From: a virus | DNA length: 35,564 bases | Virus record (IMG/VR): IMGVR_UViG_3300042868_004356 | Location: 1 to 35,564 of that record | Strand: one strand, 5' to 3' | Shown here: positions 20,619 to 27,036 of the stretch, piece by piece | How positions within the stretch are numbered: position 1 is the stretch's first letter | Layout: every line of letters starts with the position of its first letter | Notes under the pieces: model-generated | Database searches by the model: none | Seen by the model: the letters and a program-made list of their open reading frames with translations, nothing else | What the model was told of the DNA's origin: nothing | Translations under genes and position numbers: made by a program

Positions 20619-20721
20619 GTAGATCGCCAGTGGCGTACAGGGCGGCGCTGATTTGTTCAAAACTGTATCTTTTGCCATCGCGCGCTTTGTCCAAAAGTTT
20701 GTTTGCAAGTTCACGATTCAT
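20446..20721 (-). CDS. Small protein (91 aa) with credible N-terminus, tail overlapped
   Basis: The first 40 or so residues (MNRELANKLLDKARDGKRYS, then FEQISAALYATGDL) are a convincing helical start, and its ATG overlaps the upstream gene. From about residue 43 the translation becomes low in order and runs out of frame over the 64-aa gene. The stop falls at the RusA ATG (ATGATG). Either the gene really has an overlapped tail or a frameshift has extended it. Function is unknown. Confidence 0.5.
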   Translation of the reverse strand: MNRELANKLLDKARDGKRYSFEQISAALYATGDLHDPMRKHGMETALCPESEIIGQSESTDMVVRSEGRHHSDSWPGYSRYLDKRNEQAAT

Positions 20722-21097
20722 GCAATGCCCCGCGCCATGCTTTCTGCTGTAGGTTGCTCAAAACTTCACCGGCCAGCTCACGGGCCTTTAGTTTTTTTGC
20801 CCACAATTTGTAATCAGTAGGCGCACTCGCTAGCTTGGTCAAGTTGGCTATGGCTTGCATTTTTTCATCCATGCTCATTGGCTCTACCGGCTTTGGCTCT
20901 ACAGGCGCTGACCGTCTTGCGAATGCTTGCAATTCGCGGGTTGTAATCATTGACCAATTCTTCGGCTCTGCCCATGCATGCGCCCCGCATAGCATTTGGC
21001 TTGACACCGACCAACGATTCGGGCATTCGTGCGCTTTGCACATCAAATCCCGATCATCCTGAACAGGGGCTTGGGTCTTGAAGTTGTTAAGCGCCAT
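20711..21097 (-). CDS. Cys-containing replication-operon protein (128 aa)
   Basis: The ATG at 21097 gives MALNNFKTQAPVQDDRD; an ATG at 21112 would overlap the previous gene more. A zinc-type motif appears at about 20-45 (LMCKAHECPNRWS then MLCGAHAW: CxxxxCx(n)CxxH). The rest is helical, with DEKMQAIANLTKLAS. It follows the DUF1376-type replication gene and may load or bind replication DNA or helicase. No family was confirmed. Confidence 0.6.
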   Translation of the reverse strand: MALNNFKTQAPVQDDRDLMCKAHECPNRWSVSSQMLCGAHAWAEPKNWSMITTRELQAFARRSAPVEPKPVEPMSMDEKMQAIANLTKLASAPTDYKLWAKKLKARELAGEVLSNLQQKAWRGALHES

Positions 21098-21851
21098 GAT
21101 ATTTTCCCTCAATGATTTTGGCGAAGTTAGATGGCTTCAAAATCCACTCAAGATCGGCAGCAAATGACCGTCCGTCCTTGGAGTTCACCTTTCCGGTCAA
21201 AAACTTGGATTGGCCGATATGCCGGAAAAAGTCTGCCCACCATGCTAGGACATCGTTGGCATCAATGGCCTTGGTCTGAACCAGTTCGGTAGCCACCTCA
21301 CGCCATCGTTGTCTGAGATAGCCCTGTCTAGCGGCATTCCAGACCTCAACCTTTCGCAGTGTTGGCAGGTGGTGGTGGTACAGGCTGATGACTTCCGTGT
21401 GTTTGCAATCAGGAATTTTGGACTCAGGTTCACCGGCAGGTGGACATATATAGGTATTTAATTGGTTATTGGTTCTTGGTTCTTGGTTAGCATCAATAAC
21501 AGGTGCATCCGCATTGCGTTCGGTATGCGTTCGCATTGGATTCGCATTGCTCCACCTTGCGTTTGCACTGTTTGCTGCCTTTTCCTTCTTGCCATGAAAG
21601 TCAGCAATCTCCTTGTCGCATCGGTTGTGCCGCCATCCATCCTCTTGCAAAACAAAGAAATGGCGCAGGATTAGATGCACTGTTTTTTCATCCGAACGCA
21701 TAGCAAACGCAATGCTTTCGCAATCGTTGTGCAATGGCTTTTCGTCTAAGTAGTATTTCCAGAGCATCCGTAGGTAGATGCCCATCTGGTCATTGCTAAG
21801 ATGCCCAGTGTCTTTTAAAAAGTCACCGATATGGTGTCGGTAGTAGTGCAT
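21087..21851 (-). CDS. DUF1376-domain replication protein
   Basis: The 254-aa protein begins MHYYRHHIGDFLKDTGHLSN, with LRMLWKYYLDEKPL close behind, the signature of the DUF1376 (YdaU-type) N-terminal domain found in phage replication initiation proteins. Residues 80-150 are a linker rich in Asn and Ala. The C-terminal third (about 160-250) is helical, like a helicase-loader interaction region. It probably acts at the origin to recruit host replication proteins. It is the second gene of the Cro-led operon; no phage polymerase or helicase is visible, so host enzymes would be needed. Confidence 0.75.
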   Translation of the reverse strand: MHYYRHHIGDFLKDTGHLSNDQMGIYLRMLWKYYLDEKPLHNDCESIAFAMRSDEKTVHLILRHFFVLQEDGWRHNRCDKEIADFHGKKEKAANSANARWSNANPMRTHTERNADAPVIDANQEPRTNNQLNTYICPPAGEPESKIPDCKHTEVISLYHHHLPTLRKVEVWNAARQGYLRQRWREVATELVQTKAIDANDVLAWWADFFRHIGQSKFLTGKVNSKDGRSFAADLEWILKPSNFAKIIEGKYHGA

Positions 21852-21911
21852 TGTTTACCCTTTTACGCACCCTTAAAAGAAACTGCGGCAGGGGAGGGTG
21901 TAACCCTTTTC

Positions 21912-21933
21912 GGCTGAGAGATCAGGCTCAGCC
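21912..21933. other. Hairpin in leader of replication gene
   Basis: GGCTGAG (21912-21918) and CTCAGCC (21927-21933) form a seven-bp stem with an eight-base loop. There is no T-run, so it is not a clear terminator. It lies between cro-like and DUF1376 genes on the minus-strand transcript and could be an attenuator, processing site or protein-binding site. Confidence 0.45.
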
Positions 21934-21952
21934 TAGCCGTGTTTCAAAAAAA

Positions 21953-22111
21953 TTATAGCTTATTAAACCATTCTGGTCTGATGACCATCAACTGATACAT
22001 CCGCCCCTGCGGTAGAGCTGTCCACTGAAAGACCGCACCCCTGGTCACGCCCAACAGCCTTGCCAACTTGGACTGTGAACCGGCTTTATCAATCGCTTCT
22101 TGTTTTGTCAT
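21953..22111 (-). CDS. Cro-like repressor (P22 Cro type)
   Basis: The 52-aa product, MTKQEAIDKAGSQSKLARLL followed by GVTRGAVFQWTALPQG, has a helix-turn-helix at about 13-31 (QSKLARLLGVTRGAVFQW). It matches the size and layout of the short Cro repressors of the P22 type, which keep residual early transcription low. No CI-like partner was found in the window. The putative promoter places the start at the ATG, so the transcript would be leaderless. It lies at the head of the minus-strand replication operon, facing the plus-strand early operon. Function as Cro is inferred. Confidence 0.8.
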   Translation of the reverse strand: MTKQEAIDKAGSQSKLARLLGVTRGAVFQWTALPQGRMYQLMVIRPEWFNKL

Positions 22112-22117
22112 TAGTCG

Positions 22118-22146
22118 ATTCTACTACACAATAAATTTGTTGCTAA
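22118..22146 (-). promoter_or_regulatory. Putative minus-strand promoter for cro-like gene
   Basis: TTAGCA (22146-22141) and TAGAAT (22123-22118) on the minus strand are 17 bp apart. Transcription would begin about seven bases downstream, at or next to the ATG at 22111, giving a leaderless or near-leaderless messenger. No ribosome site precedes the ATG, which fits. Confidence 0.55.
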
Positions 22147-22155
22147 CGAGGGAAA

Positions 22156-22229
22156 ACCCCTACAAAAAAGGCTTGACGGGTGTTTAGTGGCCTCTACAAT
22201 CACCGCATGCCCCAACATTTCGTAGGGGT
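22156..22229. promoter_or_regulatory. Inverted repeat flanking early promoter, possible operator pair
   Basis: ACCCCTACAAAA begins at 22156 and its near inverted copy (ACCCCTACGAAA read on the minus strand) ends at 22229. They share 11 of 12 bases. The arms bracket the sigma70 promoter at 22173-22200. Two inverted sites flanking a promoter suggest protein binding with possible looping; the Cro-like protein is an obvious candidate. Confidence 0.6.
22173..22200 (+). promoter_or_regulatory. Sigma70-type early promoter (plus strand)
   Basis: TTGACG (22173-22178) and TACAAT (22195-22200) are separated by 16 bp. Transcription would begin near 22207 and read into the operon starting at 22246. It is the best sigma70 promoter seen in the window. 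Confidence 0.8.
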
Positions 22230-22245
22230 CTTTTTGGGAGATAGC

Positions 22246-22461
22246 ATGAATGTAGTTTTCGACGAAATGATAGACGGCTTTCGCTTCACCGGCCTTGCGG
22301 AAAAAGAAATCGGTGAGGAAGCCACAGAGATCAGCCCTAGCTGGCCGACCTTTTACACAGTCTTTGCCCTGCACATCGATGGGTCACACAAAGACTTTAT
22401 GGACATCATCAACCCCGCAATTATTCAACGCATTGAAACAATGCTTGCGGAGGATGTATGA
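22246..22461 (+). CDS. First gene of right early operon (71 aa), unknown
   Basis: The start is the ATG at 22246 with GGGAG six bases ahead; a longer frame upstream would begin before the promoter's start site. The product MNVVFDEMIDGFRFTGLAEK contains EEATEISPSWPTFYTVFAL and a C-terminal helix. It has an alpha/beta look and an acidic charge. It might be an early host-takeover protein, but no family was recognised. ATGA overlap links it to the next gene. Confidence 0.65.
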   Translation: MNVVFDEMIDGFRFTGLAEKEIGEEATEISPSWPTFYTVFALHIDGSHKDFMDIINPAIIQRIETMLAEDV

Positions 22462-22685
22462 ACCGCGATGAAATTCTAAAACTTGCAGAACGTGCTGAGT
22501 TGGTAAGCCTTGGCAGAACTAAAAGTGCCGCACACAACGCACTTAAAGAAACAATTGAGAATCAGTGTTTGCATTTTGCTGAATTGCTTCTTGAGGCTCA
22601 TACCGAAACCCAAAATCATTTGCTGGAAACCACACAACAAGAACTTGCCCTACTTTTAATTGAACTTACACAGGAAAAATCATGA
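22458..22685 (+). CDS. Helical acidic protein (75 aa), unknown
   Basis: The product starts MNRDEILKLAERAELVSLGR and is one long set of helices, with LHFAELLLEAHTETQNHLLE. It could form a small helical bundle or coiled coil. It is located just ahead of the ERF gene and coupled to it by ATGA, so it may be a partner of the recombination system. No known family was seen. Confidence 0.65.
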   Translation: MNRDEILKLAERAELVSLGRTKSAAHNALKETIENQCLHFAELLLEAHTETQNHLLETTQQELALLLIELTQEKS

Positions 22686-23245
22686 AAAATATCGCCACCG
22701 CACTGGTCAAGGCTCAAAAAGCCTTTGGCCCTGCCCTTAAAAGCAGCACAAACCCGCACTTTCGTTCGCGCTACGCCGACCTGTCAGCTTGCGTTGAGGC
22801 AGTGATTGAAGGATTAAACGGGGCTGGCATTGCCCTTGTCCAGAGAACTAGCGAAGACCTTACTGGCGTGACTGTGGAAACAGTGTTTATCCACGAATCA
22901 GGCGAAATGCTGGAATGCGGCAAGCTGCATGTTCCCGCGTCAAAACAAGACCCGCAGGGATACGGATCAGCTTTGACATACGCAAGGCGGTATTCCCTGA
23001 TGGCCGCTTGCGGAATTGCACCAGAAGACGATGACGGAAATGCCGGTAGCCGCCGCCCAGAGGTAAAGACACCAGACATCACTGATCACCTGTTAGCAAT
23101 TGAAGGCAGTGGCAATAGTGATGAATTGGCAAAAGTCTACAAAGATGCATTAGAGGCTTGCGAAGGCAATCAGGCACTTCAAGCCAAAGTCATCCAAGCC
23201 AAAAAAGCACGGGTTGAGCGTGCCAAACAGGAGAAAACAGCATGA
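22682..23245 (+). CDS. erf: ERF-family single-strand annealing protein
   Basis: The 187-aa protein begins MKNIATALVKAQKAFGPALK, with NPHFRSRYADLSACVEA. It carries the hallmark QDPQGYGSALTYARRYSL at about 89-105, all typical of ERF recombinases. These anneal single strands made by a 5'-3' exonuclease during phage recombination. The C-terminal part is a charged linker and helix. It pairs with the YqaJ exonuclease gene downstream, coupled by ATGA. Together they allow genome circularisation or concatemer formation. Confidence 0.93.
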   Translation: MKNIATALVKAQKAFGPALKSSTNPHFRSRYADLSACVEAVIEGLNGAGIALVQRTSEDLTGVTVETVFIHESGEMLECGKLHVPASKQDPQGYGSALTYARRYSLMAACGIAPEDDDGNAGSRRPEVKTPDITDHLLAIEGSGNSDELAKVYKDALEACEGNQALQAKVIQAKKARVERAKQEKTA

Positions 23246-23877
23246 GCGAAGAGCAAGGGACTGAGGCATGGCAAAGCGCCAGATGTGGAAAAGTAACCGC
23301 CAGCCGCTTGGCTGATGTCCTTGCCAAAACAAAGACAGGATACAGCGCCAGCCGCACCAATTACATGACTCAACTTGTATTGGAGCGCGTCACCCAGACC
23401 AGAGGCGAGTCTTACTCTAATGCCGCCATGATTTGGGGTACGGAGCAAGAACCTTTTGCTAGGGCTGCTTACGAGGCTCATACGGGGCAGATGGTTGAGG
23501 AGGTGGGGTTTGTATCTCACCCCGACATTGAGGCCGCTGGAGCATCACCCGATGGCCTGGTGGGTGACGATGGAATGGTGGAGATCAAATGTCCATCATC
23601 CAGCACTGCTCTGGAATGCTGGCTGTCTTACTCTCAGGGAGCTAATCCTGTAGATGCCAAGTACTACGCACAGATGCAGTGGCAGATGCGTTGCGCTGAC
23701 CGCTCTTGGTGTGACTATGTTGTATTCGATCCAAGAATGCCAGCCAAGGCACAGTTGTTTGTTTACAGAGTTGAGCGCAATGCAGACTGGCTCAGAATCA
23801 CCGAAGAAGAAGTCCTGAAGTTTTTGGCAGAAGTGGACGCCAAAGTTATCGCCCTTAAATCAATCATTGGAGAGTAA
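23242..23877 (+). CDS. YqaJ/lambda-exonuclease-type recombinase nuclease
   Basis: The 211-aa protein has the YqaJ fold signature: a TASRLADVLAKTKTG start region, the acidic WGTEQEPFAR (E70), then ASPDGLVGDDGMVEIKCP with D104, E114 and K116 that bind metal in the lambda exo superfamily. A late QMQWQMRCADRSWCDYV helix also fits. It chews one strand from ends to expose tails for ERF. Length is usual for this family. It is followed by the SSB-like gene. Confidence 0.93.
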   Translation: MSEEQGTEAWQSARCGKVTASRLADVLAKTKTGYSASRTNYMTQLVLERVTQTRGESYSNAAMIWGTEQEPFARAAYEAHTGQMVEEVGFVSHPDIEAAGASPDGLVGDDGMVEIKCPSSSTALECWLSYSQGANPVDAKYYAQMQWQMRCADRSWCDYVVFDPRMPAKAQLFVYRVERNADWLRITEEEVLKFLAEVDAKVIALKSIIGE

Positions 23878-23880
23878 AAA

Positions 23881-24129
23881 ATGTCAAAAGTAGTCAAAGA
23901 AATATCGTGCATCGTTGGTGAATACCGCAACAGCGAGGGTCAGACAAAGAAGCGTTATCAGCGTATCGGGTCTGTGATCGACACAAAGAACGGCCCAATG
24001 CTAAAGATTGATGTGATCCCGTTACGCGAAGGCGGGTGGGATGGCTGGGCATACATGAATGACCCAAAGCCGCAAGATGAGCGCCGGACACGGCAGACCG
24101 ATCAGCCTGATGATGACATGAACTTTTGA
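23881..24129 (+). CDS. Putative single-stranded DNA-binding-like protein (82 aa)
   Basis: The protein reads MSKVVKEISCIVGEYRNSEG, then TKKRYQRIGSVIDTKNGPML and KIDVIPLREGGWDGWAYM. It ends with a hydrophilic linker and an acidic tip, PDDDMNF. The tail looks like the DDDIPF end of bacterial SSB, which docks partner proteins. A short beta domain before it and its place after ERF and YqaJ suggest a small non-canonical SSB. No OB-fold can be confirmed by eye, so the assignment is inferred. Confidence 0.6.
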   Translation: MSKVVKEISCIVGEYRNSEGQTKKRYQRIGSVIDTKNGPMLKIDVIPLREGGWDGWAYMNDPKPQDERRTRQTDQPDDDMNF

Positions 24130-24137
24130 GGTGGCTT

Positions 24138-24464
24138 ATGAAAACCTATGATCTTTTTGAGCGTATTTTTGGTACTCATCCCAAAAAACTTGTTCGTACC
24201 GATGACCCAGATACAAGTCATGCTGCCGCTAACTCTGTTGACACTAGCCAACTAGAGTCAATGGTTTATGAGGTTATCAGCAAATACCCTGATGGTTGCA
24301 TTGCTGATGATGTTGAAAGAGAACTTGCCCACCTACGCAGTCATTCAATTACGCCAAGGTTTAAGCCTTTAATGCGTAAAGGTTTTATTTTTGATACAGG
24401 AGAACGCCGAATTGCATCATCTGGCCGATCTCAACGGGTTGTTAAAGTTACGGAGGCAAAATGA
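24138..24464 (+). CDS. Winged-helix-like protein (108 aa), unknown role
   Basis: The ATG at 24138 with GAGGTGG ahead is preferred over a TTG at 24126. The protein begins MKTYDLFERIFGTHPKKLVR and has RTDDPDTSHAAANSV, then ISKYPDGCIADDVERELAHL and RFKPLMRKGFIFDTGERRIA. The segment after residue 50 resembles a winged helix used for DNA binding in phage proteins of this kind. It may be an early regulator or restriction-related protein. The next gene overlaps by ATGA. Confidence 0.65.
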   Translation: MKTYDLFERIFGTHPKKLVRTDDPDTSHAAANSVDTSQLESMVYEVISKYPDGCIADDVERELAHLRSHSITPRFKPLMRKGFIFDTGERRIASSGRSQRVVKVTEAK

Positions 24465-24595
24465 AACAGACCTACTTTACACAGCAAAACCATGATCAAG
24501 CCCGATCCTTGTTGATCAGCTTTTTGGGCGCAGTCCTTCTGGTCTGCTTTGGCGTGATCTTCCTGTTGGCTACCTTTGATGTTTTGGTGAAATGA
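24461..24595 (+). CDS. Single-pass membrane microprotein (44 aa)
   Basis: The ATG overlaps the previous stop; GGAGG lies about five bases ahead. The product MKQTYFTQQNHDQARSLLIS is followed by one hydrophobic segment (about 18-38) and ends FDVLVK. The same tail form, FDVLTK, closes the 42-aa protein at 17258. They share size, topology and end, so are probably paralogues in two early operons. A membrane role against the host or competing phages is possible. Confidence 0.65.
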   Translation: MKQTYFTQQNHDQARSLLISFLGAVLLVCFGVIFLLATFDVLVK

Positions 24596-24792
24596 TGTTT
24601 AAGTACATGTGGACAGAATTTAGGTCAACCCTCAAGATGCTGCCGCCAGCACAAACTGCCGCGCACGAATTGCTTCACGCAGAACATGATTTGCTACGGG
24701 CAGAGGCTGGCGTGGAATACGCGCAAGCAATGGTTGTTTGCCAGAAACAGCGAATCAAGCGCCTGAAGGCGTATCTGGAGGCGGCAACATGA
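24592..24792 (+). CDS. Helical protein (66 aa), unknown
   Basis: The frame starts ATGATG at the previous stop; the first ATG is assumed. The product MMFKYMWTEFRSTLKMLPPA leads to HELLHAEHDLLRAEAGVEYA and QKQRIKRLKAYLEAAT, typical of a two-helix coiled coil. It is coupled to the next gene. No family was recognised; it may be a small structural scaffold for host protein interaction. Confidence 0.65.
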   Translation: MMFKYMWTEFRSTLKMLPPAQTAAHELLHAEHDLLRAEAGVEYAQAMVVCQKQRIKRLKAYLEAAT

Positions 24793-25049
24793 TCAGGCAA
24801 TGCGACACAGGTGGCATCTGCCCACACACACCTCAATGCGATCACTTTTGCCACTTCACCAATGCAGAGAACGAGCCAGAGACGCGCAAGGTTAAGGCTT
24901 ATCCGGCAGTGCCTGATGACATTGAGCCAGTGCCGCAAGCGTGGCAGATGGCTGCTAGCGTAGTGGTTGGCTTTGTACTGGTCGTGCTGGTGGTGATAGC
25001 GGTTCTGTTTTTCTTTACCGGCCTTTGGATTTGGAGTTTACTGATATGA
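24789..25049 (+). CDS. Cys-cluster plus membrane segment protein (86 aa)
   Basis: The ATG at 24789 overlaps the previous stop; a start at 24738 would overlap more. The product has CDTGGICPHTPQCDHFCHF at about 5-23, a Cys/His set that may bind zinc. A linker follows, then one strong membrane segment (about 55-83, VVVGFVLVVLVVIAVLFFF). It may face the cytoplasm with its metal domain. No family was recognised; the topology suggests a membrane-anchored regulator. Confidence 0.65.
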   Translation: MIRQCDTGGICPHTPQCDHFCHFTNAENEPETRKVKAYPAVPDDIEPVPQAWQMAASVVVGFVLVVLVVIAVLFFFTGLWIWSLLI

Positions 25050-25294
25050 CACAAGACGAAATACTTCAGACGTTGCGTGAGGTGATTGCAGAGGCCGAAA
25101 ACTTCACTACATGGACAGTATCAACCCCGCACTTGGTGGAGTTGGTTAAACGCGCAGTCGAGGCAGAGCGTGAGGCGTGTGCGAAGCTGGCACAAAACAG
25201 GATGCTGGCCGATGAAAACAAAAATAAAAGAATTGGTCACCACCATGCTTGCAAGTCAATTGCAATAGACATCCGAGCAAGGGGACAAGCATGA
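25046..25294 (+). CDS. Small helical protein (82 aa), unknown
   Basis: The ATG at 25046 follows TTGGAG and overlaps the upstream stop. The product begins MTQDEILQTLREVIAEAENF, with PHLVELVKRAVEAEREACAK and a His-rich HHHAC near the end. Helix-rich, with an EREACAKLA motif common in small phage proteins of unknown role. ATGA links it to the next gene. Confidence 0.65.
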   Translation: MTQDEILQTLREVIAEAENFTTWTVSTPHLVELVKRAVEAEREACAKLAQNRMLADENKNKRIGHHHACKSIAIDIRARGQA

Positions 25295-25599
25295 CACAAG
25301 AGGAAGCACTGAAGCAGGCGCTGGGATATGTGGAGCGTAATTGCCCTGCTCTTGTATTTGGAGAAATCAAAGAAGCCTTGGCACAGCCAGAGCAGGAACC
25401 GGTAGGTAGCGTGGTGCGTTGGCTTGATGGCTCGTTGGTACATGGGTGGTTTTCTGATCCCCCACCTGAAGGAACCCTTCTCTATATCACCCCACCCGCA
25501 GCACAGCCAGAGGAACGCAACTTCTGCCCAAGGTGCGGCAAGCGCACTGCTGACCCGACCACGATTCACACATGCACACCACCACAGGAGAACACATGA
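25291..25599 (+). CDS. Zinc-ribbon-ended early protein (102 aa)
   Basis: The ATG at 25291 overlaps the previous stop. The protein starts MTQEEALKQALGYVERNC, has a Pro-rich central part (PPPEGTLLYITPPAAQPEER) and ends with NFCPRCGKRTADPTTIHTC, a CPxCGKR half zinc ribbon with one more Cys. The MTQEEALKQAL start and AQPEQEPVGSVV pattern are familiar in small early phage proteins. Function is unknown; protein or nucleic acid binding is likely. Confidence 0.68.
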   Translation: MTQEEALKQALGYVERNCPALVFGEIKEALAQPEQEPVGSVVRWLDGSLVHGWFSDPPPEGTLLYITPPAAQPEERNFCPRCGKRTADPTTIHTCTPPQENT

Positions 25600-25745
25600 C
25601 TTATATTTTAATTTTTTGGACAGCCGTTGCTTCCACCGCTAAGTACGATTGGCGACCTTTGGCCGAGTTTTCAAGCGCAACAAAGTGTGAAGAAGCTGCA
25701 AAGCAATTAAACCTAGAGCAGCGATACCGCTGCGTACAAAAATGA
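25596..25745 (+). CDS. Short protein (49 aa), unknown
   Basis: The frame reads MTYILIFWTAVASTAKYDWR and ends KQLNLEQRYRCVQK. A hydrophobic first ten residues and AVASTAK recall an uncleaved or short signal-like segment. Both ends are ATGA-coupled. The two Cys (about 31 and 46) could form a disulphide if exported. No family was recognised. Confidence 0.65.
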   Translation: MTYILIFWTAVASTAKYDWRPLAEFSSATKCEEAAKQLNLEQRYRCVQK

Positions 25746-26035
25746 GCAACACACTAGAAGAACGCGATGCAATGATCGACATGGCGATGGGGGCTGGCTA
25801 TCACATCACTTATATCTCACACATCATTGACTACATGGTAGATTTTGACAAGGCAACCAAAGGCATGCCACGGGACAAGAAATTAAAGCTACTGGAAGAA
25901 GATCGGTGGCTAGGCAACGAGGATTTCAAACGCTATGACGCGCATCTTTCCTGGCTAGATATTCTTGACATGGACAAAGACGAGTGGAACAAGATCATGG
26001 ATCAAGTTAAGGAAATGCGAAAGGAGATGAAATGA
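25742..26035 (+). CDS. Acidic helical protein (97 aa), unknown
   Basis: MSNTLEERDAMIDMAMGAGY starts a helical, acidic protein with HIIDYMVDFDKATKGMPRDK and a WLDILDMDKDEWNKIMDQ end. It could mimic DNA through its charge or bind host proteins; there is no metal or catalytic motif. Translation is coupled at both ends. Confidence 0.65.
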   Translation: MSNTLEERDAMIDMAMGAGYHITYISHIIDYMVDFDKATKGMPRDKKLKLLEEDRWLGNEDFKRYDAHLSWLDILDMDKDEWNKIMDQVKEMRKEMK

Positions 26036-26310
26036 TGGAATGGCAACCAATAGGAATTACACCTTTTAATGGAAATTTTGATGGAAAAAAAACGCCCCCT
26101 TGGGATGAAAGGTATGTACTTGTTGATGTAAATGGAGAAGTGGGGGCGGCTTTTTATGTAAATTATGTACATGAGCAGAGGAAGATGAGAGGTGTTTTAA
26201 AGCCTATGGGGTGGCGGTGGCTACATGAGGAAGGTGACTGCACTTATGGAAAAGAAATCTTTCCTACCCATTGGATGCCTTACCCGCCGCCTGTGGCGAG
26301 CATTGCATGA
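26032..26310 (+). CDS. DUF551-like small protein (92 aa)
   Basis: The product begins MMEWQPIGITPFNGNF, contains ERYVLVDVNGEVGAAFYV and ends HWMPYPPPVASIA. The W.PI...P..G...VLV...HWMPLPEPP layout matches DUF551 family proteins, widespread in phages and of unknown function. It may start at the second ATG (26035). It is coupled to its neighbours. Confidence 0.75.
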   Translation: MMEWQPIGITPFNGNFDGKKTPPWDERYVLVDVNGEVGAAFYVNYVHEQRKMRGVLKPMGWRWLHEEGDCTYGKEIFPTHWMPYPPPVASIA

Positions 26311-26477
26311 CAGAGCAAGAATGGAAATCCTTGTCAGTTGAAGACAAGATAGCGATAACCAATATCGTCATTGGCGCAGTCAGGAAATCTGGACATATGT
26401 GCCTGAATAGACCGTTGCGTTATCCTATTCGGCTTACGCCAGAAGCTGACTTATTTGTTAAGGAAAAGAAGAAATGA
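26307..26477 (+). CDS. Small protein (56 aa), unknown
   Basis: The frame opens MTEQEWKSLSVEDKIAITNI and ends PEADLFVKEKKK. ATGA overlaps at both ends. An N-terminal helix with acid groups and a basic tail are visible; no family was recognised. A reading that begins at 26271 is less likely because it overlaps the DUF551-like gene and has no ribosome site. Confidence 0.6.
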   Translation: MTEQEWKSLSVEDKIAITNIVIGAVRKSGHMCLNRPLRYPIRLTPEADLFVKEKKK

Positions 26478-26866
26478 CAGAACACCGAATTTTTTGTGAC
26501 TGCGTAGATTGCCTGAAAAAGAAAATTGCCAGTTTAAACACAGAGACTGCTGCGCTGCATAAACTGTTGGAAAAACGAAGGCTAGAAACGTGGGCAACAA
26601 TGCAGCCTAAAGAATTGTTGGACTTGTGGACGATTTGCCAAATTACTTCACATCTAGAAACGCCAGATAACGTAGCGGTGCGATTTGGCAAGGCTGTGTG
26701 TTTCCGGCTTCTTGAACTCAACTGGGAGGCATTTTGCGCGGAAGGCCGTTCCATAACCACATTAGTTGCAGCCGCACCCGAGGCTTTTTACGGATTTCCT
26801 CATGGTGCGGTAAGTGCGTCCAAAGTCGGCGGCAATGACTTGACTGCTGGAGAGACAGCACCATGA
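26474..26866 (+). CDS. Helical Cys-containing protein (130 aa), unknown
   Basis: MTEHRIFCDCVDCLKKKIAS has a CDCVDC cluster at about 8-13, followed by a coiled-coil helix (LNTETAALHKLLEKRRLETW). A further helical region and a Gly/Ala-rich end follow. The Cys cluster with the helix could bind metal. It is the longest of the late genes in the right early operon and is coupled to the HTH protein downstream. Confidence 0.62.
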   Translation: MTEHRIFCDCVDCLKKKIASLNTETAALHKLLEKRRLETWATMQPKELLDLWTICQITSHLETPDNVAVRFGKAVCFRLLELNWEAFCAEGRSITTLVAAAPEAFYGFPHGAVSASKVGGNDLTAGETAP

Positions 26867-27036
26867 CCCACGGCGGCAAGAGAGCCGGTGCTGGCAGACC
26901 GCCCAAGGACATCTCAGCCAGCCGAGTCTATTCTTTGTACGATTCCGGTATAGACATGAAAGAGATAGCGCGGCGGTTAAATGTCAGCGCTCCCGTGATC
27001 AGCAGACTAATTAAGAAACGCAATGCCAAACTTTAA
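26863..27036 (+). CDS. Small helix-turn-helix protein (57 aa)
   Basis: The ATG at 26863 overlaps the upstream stop. The product opens MTHGGKRAGAGRPPKDISAS, a basic leader common in small phage DNA-binding proteins and terminase small subunits, then SGIDMKEIARRLNVSAPVIS and a basic KKRNAKL end. The segment MKEIARRLNVSAPVISRLI is a clear helix-turn-helix. It is a candidate late or operon regulator. Its tail overlaps the next gene by 14 bases. Confidence 0.75.
   Translation: MTHGGKRAGAGRPPKDISASRVYSLYDSGIDMKEIARRLNVSAPVISRLIKKRNAKL

Noticed and set aside
21912-21933. Rho-independent terminator after the cro-like gene
   Set aside because: The stem is good but no T-run follows on either strand; it is listed only as a hairpin.
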